This document shows positions 58,021 through 64,000 of a stretch of DNA of 64,000 nucleotides, one piece after another; the stretch's first letter is position 1; each line of letters starts with the position of its first letter. Origin of the DNA: Brachionus rotundiformis (taxonomy: Eukaryota; Rotifera; Eurotatoria; Ploima; Brachionidae). Under the pieces are notes generated by a model. It had not been told where the DNA came from, made no database searches, and saw only the letters and a program-made list of their open reading frames with translations. The position numbers were made by a program, and so were the translations under genes. The stretch is taken from the NCBI GenBank assembly GCA_016802295.1, contig JAESIW010000135.1, forward strand, positions 76,443-140,442. Direction: 5' to 3'.

Positions 58021-58653
58021 CAGAAAACTCGAAATCTGATGTTTTGCTGTCCGTATATACCGATGATTCAAACCAAATTTGACGTTTCCGAGGGTTGATT
58101 GAAGCATCATTTGCTACGAACCAATCGATTCCTAATAAAACGTCTGCTCTCGGTAGTATTATAAATTCTATTTCGGATATAGTCCCTTGAATATTACTCT
58201 AGTACGCTCTGATAAATATGTACTAAAGGTTTCTTTGTCAGCCACCAGGGCTTTTATTTTGGTATTACTAGATTTAATACCATAATCCTTAGCTTTCTTT
58301 TCCGAAATAACTGATCTTTTTGCACCTGTATCAAATATTACTTCGGTAGGTATTTCATTTCTTCCCAAAAGTGCTTCTCCTTTAATTACTTCCAGATCGT
58401 TTCTGCTCCTTCGCATGTGTACCTCCGGATCAAGGTCAACTATACCTATATTACTAGTCTCTACCTCTTCTCCTTCTACAGAAGAAATATTTTCTGGTTT
58501 CTTAATTTTATTATACTGTGTAACAGTTTTCTTATTATTAAATTCTTGACCTCTTTTAAAATGCTTCATCTCGGGTTCCTTTCTATTTCTCTCCTCGTAT
58601 GATTTCTTTCTGCACTCCTTAACTTTGTGCCCCAATTTATGGCAATAATGGCA
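58021..58653 (-). pseudogene. gypsy nucleocapsid zinc knuckle and aspartic protease
   Basis: Directly after the gag stop and in the same frame: CHYCHKLGHKVKEC, a canonical CX2CX4HX4C knuckle, then about 90 polar residues, then the protease core IFDTGAKRSVIS (DTG). The ORF stops at 58168, and protease-end sequence (VLLGIDWFVAND) continues in another frame to about 58021, so a frameshift lies near 58195. Confidence 0.82.
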
Positions 58654-59688
58654 CTAAATTAATTGCTTACTTTTGTTCTCGACCCTATTTATATCGAATC
58701 TTTGTGCCGACGTTTCCCTTCCTGAATAGTAGAGTAATGTAGCCTTTTCTAAGGCATCCTCTAAAGTTTTAGGTTCCGATGCCATTACGCCCGCCCTAAT
58801 AATTGGTTTAAGTCCATTTCTGAAGAACTCAATTTTAAAAGCTTCAGGCAATTCTTCTTTTAGATTAAGGAGACAAGAATTAAATTCATCAATATATTCT
58901 TTTAAGTCTCCCGTTTGAGAAAGACCCCGAAATTTGGTCATATTTACCTCAATTTGGTCCCTTCTTCTAAATGACTTGACCATTGTTTCTTTAAATTGGT
59001 CCCAATTCATATTTGGGAGTCTATGAGACGCTTGTAAGTAGGCTCTTTCCGCTTTATCTCTCAGGTACGAGCTAGCTACTTCGACAACCAGTTGTCCATC
59101 TATTCTGTTTAGTCTGAGGTTTTTCTCTGTTATCCTTAGCCATTCTTCAACATTTTCACTGTCCTTCGCACTAAATGTCGGTTGATTACCAAAATTCATC
59201 TTTGGTAAACCCTGAAACATAGTCCTATTCAGTCTAAGTTCATTTATCAATGCAGCTATTGGATACATCAAATCATTTTGATTTTGAATTTGGTTTACGG
59301 CTTGAGCTTGAGACTGAATGCCCTCTTGTGGTGTCATTCCGTCTTGATGTTGTTGACCGGGGACGTTTACTTGTCCCCTCAAATTATATAAGAAATCATT
59401 AAGTTTCTGATCGAGGCTTATCTCCATTTGGTCAACGATTTCCTTTGTTTTCTGTTCCAAAAACTTTTTCTGGACTTCAGCATGATCCAGTATTTTCCTG
59501 TCAACTGCCGCTTCGTCCATAGTTGTATCGTCTAGTCTTAACGTGTTTTCAAAATCGCTAATGATTGACAAGAAAGCTTTGTCCAAATCTTNCAGTGCAT
59601 TAAAACGATAAATTGTAAAATAGAGCTTAAAATTTAAAACATAATAAGAAATTAATAAAAAAGTCATAATTTTAAGTCTACCACTCAT
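58654..59688 (-). pseudogene. gypsy gag (capsid)
   Basis: About 344 codons. The capsid retrotransposon-gag domain is clear: NVEEWLRITEKNLRLN, SSYLRDKAERAYLQA, WDQFKETMVKSFRRRDQIEV, TKFRGLSQTGDLKEYIDEFN. Ends in an in-frame TAG at 58654-58656, immediately before the knuckle. There is an N base at 59592. The 31 residues N-terminal of the N are hydrophobic, unlike a gag N-terminus, and may be a different sequence joined at the assembly ambiguity. Confidence 0.85.
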
Positions 59689-60119
59689 TTTTGAATTTTG
59701 ATCTTAATAATCAAAATAAAGATTATTTCTTTTAATCTGAATTATATAAAAAAGCTTACTTTCTTCATTAAATTTGAAACGATCATTAAAAATTTGGCTT
59801 TCTTTTTCCTGCTCACCAAACAGAAATCGCTTACGCCATAAATTTTTCAATTTTTCATTTTTTTTAAAAAGTTGAATAAGAAAATCAATTCAGAAATTAA
59901 AAATCTGTTAATAAAATCTTAATTTTTTTGATTAAAAATTGAAATTTGTATAAAGAGTTAAATTTTAAAATTTAAATTGAAATTTAAAAGATGTTCAAAA
60001 ATTTGAACGTTTGGTTTTTAAATTATGATATTTTAATGCACTATATAAATGATTAATACTAAATCTCAATCTTATAAAACATAAAAACCAAAAATATTAG
60101 TCAATTTTTAAAATGTCAC
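59689..60119. other. Upstream flank of the gypsy element
   Basis: The expected position of primer-binding site and 5' LTR. No recognisable repeat of sequence seen at the other end of the element and no convincing tRNA-complementary site. Confidence 0.35.
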
Positions 60120-61865
60120 TTCCAATGACCAGCGAATCAGCCTTACCTCCCCTGGATCGAAGCCAAAAAACGAAAGCAGGCGCAAGTCATGTATGATAAT
60201 ACATGAAAAAAAATTCGGAACAGAGGAAAATAGTTTGTTGTTTTGAAAATTGCTGAAAGCTGAGCACAATGTCAAAAAACCGTCTCTTGAAGACTCTGAC
60301 TCGGAAATTTAAATTGCCACTAGTCCGTAAGTCATTCGAATATCAGAACAAAATAGAATAACTGGTCTGTTTTTGACATTTTTAATAAATAATATTCAAG
60401 CTTTTATGTTAGCTGAAGATCCTGATTTTAAGTGATTTATAAATAGTCAGAATAACAAATATATTTTACCATGTCGAAGAACAATAAAGGAAAAGATAAG
60501 ATAAGGTATAATAGTTTTTTGAATAAAGCAAAGAAAATACTCGATTCAATAATATCGAAAATTCACGTAACAATTGATATATGGATGTCACTTTGTAGTA
60601 AGCCGTTATGTCTGTAAGGGTTCATTTTGTCAAAAATAATTGGAAATTGAAAATTATGCTTCTTGATGTTTTTTACTTTCCACATCCTAATGACGCTAAA
60701 TTTATACATGAAAATTTAAATAGAGTAATTAAATATTTAAAATATTATTTTGTTTTTATTAAATTTTTTTAAAAGGTTTTAAAAAACTTTTCGATAAACG
60801 AAAAAACAATACCAGTAACAACTGATAATGCTTTAAACATGGTTTATTTTGGCGAAATGTTTTGTTTTGCAAACGAATATCGACTTCACATAAGATTCGC
60901 TCTTCATATTTTGCATCTTGTAGTGCAAACTGGCTTAAAAAATGAGTTAGTCTCTTTTCGTTTTGAAAAAATTCGTTTTTTTTACAAAAAAATTCACAAC
61001 TCTACCCCTCTGGTGCAATATCTTGAATCACAAGAAACATCAAATGATGAGCCGAAAATCAAATGTTGTTCTCGATGTAAAGACTCGACGGAATTTGACT
61101 CATGAAATAATAAGAACTGCTTTGCGAATAAAAAAATCTTTAACAACAGCGTCGTTGAATATTTCTTTGGAAGGAAGTATAATGTATAAACAATTGGATG
61201 ATAACGATTGGTTGTTAGCCGAAAGATTATGCCTTCTACTTGAGCCGTTTAATCAAGGTAAATTAAAAATAAATTCTAAAATTTAGTAATTTATATATAT
61301 TTAACAACACATGATTTGGGATATAAAAAACAAGTCTGTATTTCAACCGTTTAACCGTGCTTTATTCAAATTCAAGATAATCTTAAAAACTCTTCGAGTC
61401 GGGCTAACTTTGAATCAATCAAAGTTGGTTTTAATGAAATGATCAAAAAATTTAAAATGTACTGAAATGAATTTAAAAATGGTGCACTTCTTTGTCATTC
61501 CCTGGATCCTCGCTTTAAGTTATTATATATACAGGGGATAAAAAAAAAGAGACAAGCCAAAAAATCACTAACGGGTTGTTTTGAAAGATACTCAGATGAA
61601 ACAAACAAAACATCTATTTGAAGCAGCCTGGCATTATTTTTACTCAACAGATTGACATTATTAAATGGTGGGAAAATAGTCGTAAGGATTTTATGATTCT
61701 ATCAAGAATTGCAATAGACTATTTAAGAATAATGCCATCCTTTTCTATTGAGTGTTGCTTTTCTATTGCAAAACTAACAATCATTGATAAAGAACGAATC
61801 TTGCTCCAGATACTGTACAGGCACTCTTCTGTCTGAAATCGTGGAATCAAATATTTAATAAATGA
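60120..61865 (+). mobile_element. hAT-family transposase pseudogene
   Basis: Plus strand, shattered. About 60560-60600 VTIDIWMSL (hAT catalytic core start). 60810-60840 IPVTTDNALNMV (the D-x-A-x-N-M motif). 60870-60930 HIRFALHILHLVVQTGL (the CxxH-type helix). About 61060-61255 in another frame: VVLDVKTRRNLTHEII, then DDNDWLLAERLCLLLEPF. About 61495 LDPRFKL. 61640-61860 IIKWWENSRKDFMILSRIA and CCFSIAKLTI with terminal LFCLKSWNQIF, the hAT dimerisation region. At least five frame breaks. N-terminal BED finger not recognisable. No TIRs found. Confidence 0.85.
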
Positions 61866-62159
61866 AACAATTCTTTAATCAAATACAATTTAATCTAATT
61901 AAAAAATAAGAAGATATTTATTTTTTTCTGTTATTTTCTATCTTGAATAAATATTTATCATGTTTTTAGTTTTTTTTTTCAATTAAAAATGATTAGTTTT
62001 TGAAAATTAATTTAACTGACTGATATTTTTATATTTTTTCATTTAAGATTCTTTATTAAAAAGCAAAAATAATTTTTAGAAATCAATTTTAGTTTTGTGT
62101 ATTTGAATAGAAAAAACTTCAAAAAATTTAAACATAAATAATTTGTTTTTCGGGATTAT
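61866..62159. other. Intergenic, AT-rich
   Basis: Nothing recognised. Confidence 0.5.
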
Positions 62160-62605
62160 GGGGAGGGTAAACCAACTCGATTCTACCTGAATCGTTTACA
62201 CCTGGAACCCCAAACCAGGCCTAGAGTACTTTTATATTCCCAGGATAATCATTAAAATGAAAACCTTTTCCAGAGAAAACAGTTTATTCATATTCTAAAT
62301 AAATATTAATAAGATACGTAGTGTGTTTAATAAATATCAGCTTCAACAGGCATTTCCTGTAGAGCAAGACCAAAAGACTCTATTTGGTAGCAAAAACTTT
62401 CAAAATTGTCTTCTAAATTTGCTGCCAATACTTCAGATGGCAGTTTATTCCAGTTATCAACTACTCGATTAAAAATAATATGCTTTCTGTGACTTATCTT
62501 GTGTGTTGCTTCACTAGTCTTTGTTACCAGCTTGGCCGTTTTAAAAGGATATGGGGCAATACTTGTTGAAGATATGAAATATGCCTTAGACAATTTTTTT
62601 TTCAA
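62160..62605 (-). mobile_element. LINE 3' end fragment
   Basis: The minus-strand frame 62605-62327 reads KISHRKHIIFNRVVDNWNKLPSEVLAANLEDNFESF, the CR1/Jockey C-terminal R-V-V-x-x-W-N-x-L-P-x-x-V signature, ending in a stop. The sequence below it (down to about 62160), with GGAACCCCAAACCAGGCC, is GC-richer than its surroundings and may be the element's 3' UTR. Confidence 0.75.
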
Positions 62606-63226
62606 ATATTCTTATAAATTTGAATGTGCTGATTTAGAATTTATGTAATTTATTCCAATATGGTTGAATTTTTCATGCTTTATAATCAATCAAAGTTTTG
62701 GCACATTTTTGCCGGGAATCTTTCTTTTTAGTTGTATAAAGGTGATATGGATACTTAATTTACCCTGGAAAAAAGTTTTCTTGAACAAATTTTTTTAAGG
62801 AATCTGAAAATTAAATTTATATTTTGGTAACTTTTATAGTTTTATCAAAATAAACTAAATTAAACAAAATAAAAGGTGTTTGTCTTTTAGAGTCTCTGGA
62901 GTAAAATATCCCCAACTCAAAAATTTTCAAAGATAGTTTTTTTTACTTATTTTTTGTCTCTTAACAATATATTAAAAATGCTAAGACCGGTAACATTCGC
63001 TTCCTTCATTTAGATAAGATCAAAATTTAAAAAACCTAATTAATTTCTGTTTTGTTTGTAAAAATTAAAAATTTGGATAAAATTATATAAATTAAATTAT
63101 TTTTTTTACTATTTATTCATCACTAGATTCACAATCATTATTTAATATCAATGAATCTTCTATTTCTAATTTATCCTTATCACAGTCCAAAATAAATTTA
63201 AACAGGAGATTTCTTCTCTTTTTATC
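62606..63226. other. Intergenic, AT-rich
   Basis: No gene recognised. The in-frame SWIM remainder of the neighbouring transposase stops at 63227. Confidence 0.45.
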
Positions 63227-64000
63227 TTATTGTCCGTGTTTATGTTTTTCAACGCCCATGAACCACAACACACTTGTTACATGTGCACAAGCTCCGAAGA
63301 CCCTTGATCCGCTCTTTCAGTCACAATACCAGCCTAAAATTGGTTCCTGTTTAGACTCGAGAGAGTACTTTACCCATGTATTATGCTTTAATTGAGATGT
63401 AAATCTTGAGTTAATTTTGACTCGTATTAAATTAAAATCATTTTCAAAAAATTCAAACACATAATCCCCTTTTTTGTTAATATGCTCGAGTGTGTATGAG
63501 ATGCTCTGTTTCAACTGATAGACACCAAAAGTAATTGATTGAATATACTCATCTGTTAATTCAGGAAACTCAAATTGATCTAAATCAAGTATTCTTTTTG
63601 ATGAAATTCGGCTAGAATATTTCTGAACTTCACTTTTTAAAAAATTTTCGTCCATTGATTTTTTGAGCATTTTCTCATAAAGAACAATTTTATCTGTATC
63701 TTTTGAGCAAGCAAGTTGTGGTCTATATTTATTTATAATCGCGCACACGAAACGAAAATCTTGCTCTAGGTATTTTATATTTATATTAGAAACAACATTG
63801 CTGAAATATTTCCAACGTTTTATTCGACCATTAACTGATTCAACTACCCATCTTATTTTTGTAATTATTCGTGAATAATTTGCTTCTTTTGTAGTGTGTT
63901 GCAATTTTCCTTGTAAATAACTTGGCATCTTTGCTGAGTATTGCTTGTTTTCAAGGTATTTAATAGAGTCTCGAAAACCTCTATCAACAACAAAAATATC
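63227..64000 (-). pseudogene. DDE transposase with C-terminal SWIM zinc finger, partial
   Basis: Minus strand, open from the right window edge. Begins DIFVVDRGFRDSIKYLE (DDE-superfamily strand with catalytic Asp), then KMPSYLQGKLQHTT, TKIRWVVESVNGRIKRWKYF, which carries the catalytic Glu (VVE), as in DDE_Tnp_4/Harbinger-like transposases. The C-terminal domain has INSRFTSQLKHNTWVKYS and ILGWYCD, then TGA at 63317. The same frame continues with KSGSRVFGACAHVTSVLWF to a second stop at 63227. That tail is a SWIM finger (CxCx(n)CxH), and the TGA stands exactly where its second cysteine should be. So a Cys codon has become a stop. The N-terminal half lies outside the window. Confidence 0.78.

Larger units (their letters stand above)
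53686..59688 (-). mobile_element. Ty3/gypsy-type LTR retrotransposon with env-like gene, decayed
   Basis: Minus-strand order gag, zinc knuckle and protease, RT-RNase H, integrase, env-like. Parts are listed separately. Broken by in-frame stops at the gag/zinc-knuckle boundary and in integrase, a frameshift in protease, and a 256-bp insertion in env. No pair of LTRs could be recognised within the window, though the 5' LTR should lie above 59,700. Such env-bearing gypsy elements are known in several invertebrates, including rotifers. The copy cannot be autonomous as it stands. Confidence 0.88.

Noticed and set aside
1..64000. CRISPR array, bacterial operons, tRNA or rRNA genes
   Set aside because: No regular spacer repeats, no Shine-Dalgarno-led gene strings, and no cloverleaf or rRNA sequence recognised by eye; a tRNAscan run would settle tRNAs.

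Overview
This is a eukaryotic, animal window. It is very AT-rich outside exons. It has short spliceosomal introns (most 40-95 bp, GT-AG) and intact animal genes: a Shaker-type potassium channel, a testis-type kinase, CNOT9, CATIP, G6PD, a Yippee protein, a PLAC8 protein, glycogen synthase, and an alpha-fucosyltransferase. Tiny introns, strong AT bias and dense non-LTR, gypsy and MITE debris fit a small invertebrate such as a monogonont rotifer of the Brachionus type. That assignment is inference; nothing here names the species.

Layout. 1-4.6 kb: Shaker channel 3' end and a TSSK-like kinase. 4.6-8.5 kb: retrotransposon remnants, one carrying a nested MITE. 8.5-11.8 kb: CNOT9 and a five-exon CATIP orthologue. 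12.9-16.8 kb: a beta-trefoil-like gene divergent from a five-exon YqcI/YcgG-family gene that hosts a LINE in its third intron. 17.2-18.9 kb: G6PD. 19.4-20.3 kb: foldback MITE and RTE-type debris. 21.6 kb: Yippee. 24.1-24.5 kb: PLAC8 on the minus strand, with a 5-nt first coding exon. 26.3-30.8 kb: glycogen synthase on the minus strand, with a LINE in its large intron. 31.6-33.4 kb: LRR gene; a broken paralogue lies at 46.2-47.4 kb. 37.4-40.1 kb: a GC-rich, low-complexity two-exon gene. 40.5-42.2 kb: MITEs and RTE debris. 42.9-44.3 kb: fucosyltransferase. 47.7-49.9 kb: a secreted lipase fused to a vWA domain. 50-64 kb is mostly mobile DNA: a decayed Ty3/gypsy element with an env-like gene split by a 256-bp repeat, a hAT pseudogene, a LINE tail, and a DDE/SWIM transposase running off the right edge.

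There are no operons. G6PD and glycogen synthase are neighbours in sugar metabolism only by position. Gene models were built by matching reading frame, splice phase and family alignment by eye. The total coding length of every spliced model is a multiple of three. The points of most interest are the lipase-vWA fusion, the YqcI/YcgG gene, the LRR family with a phase-matched microexon, the PLAC8 micro first exon, and the nested MITE with target-site duplications.
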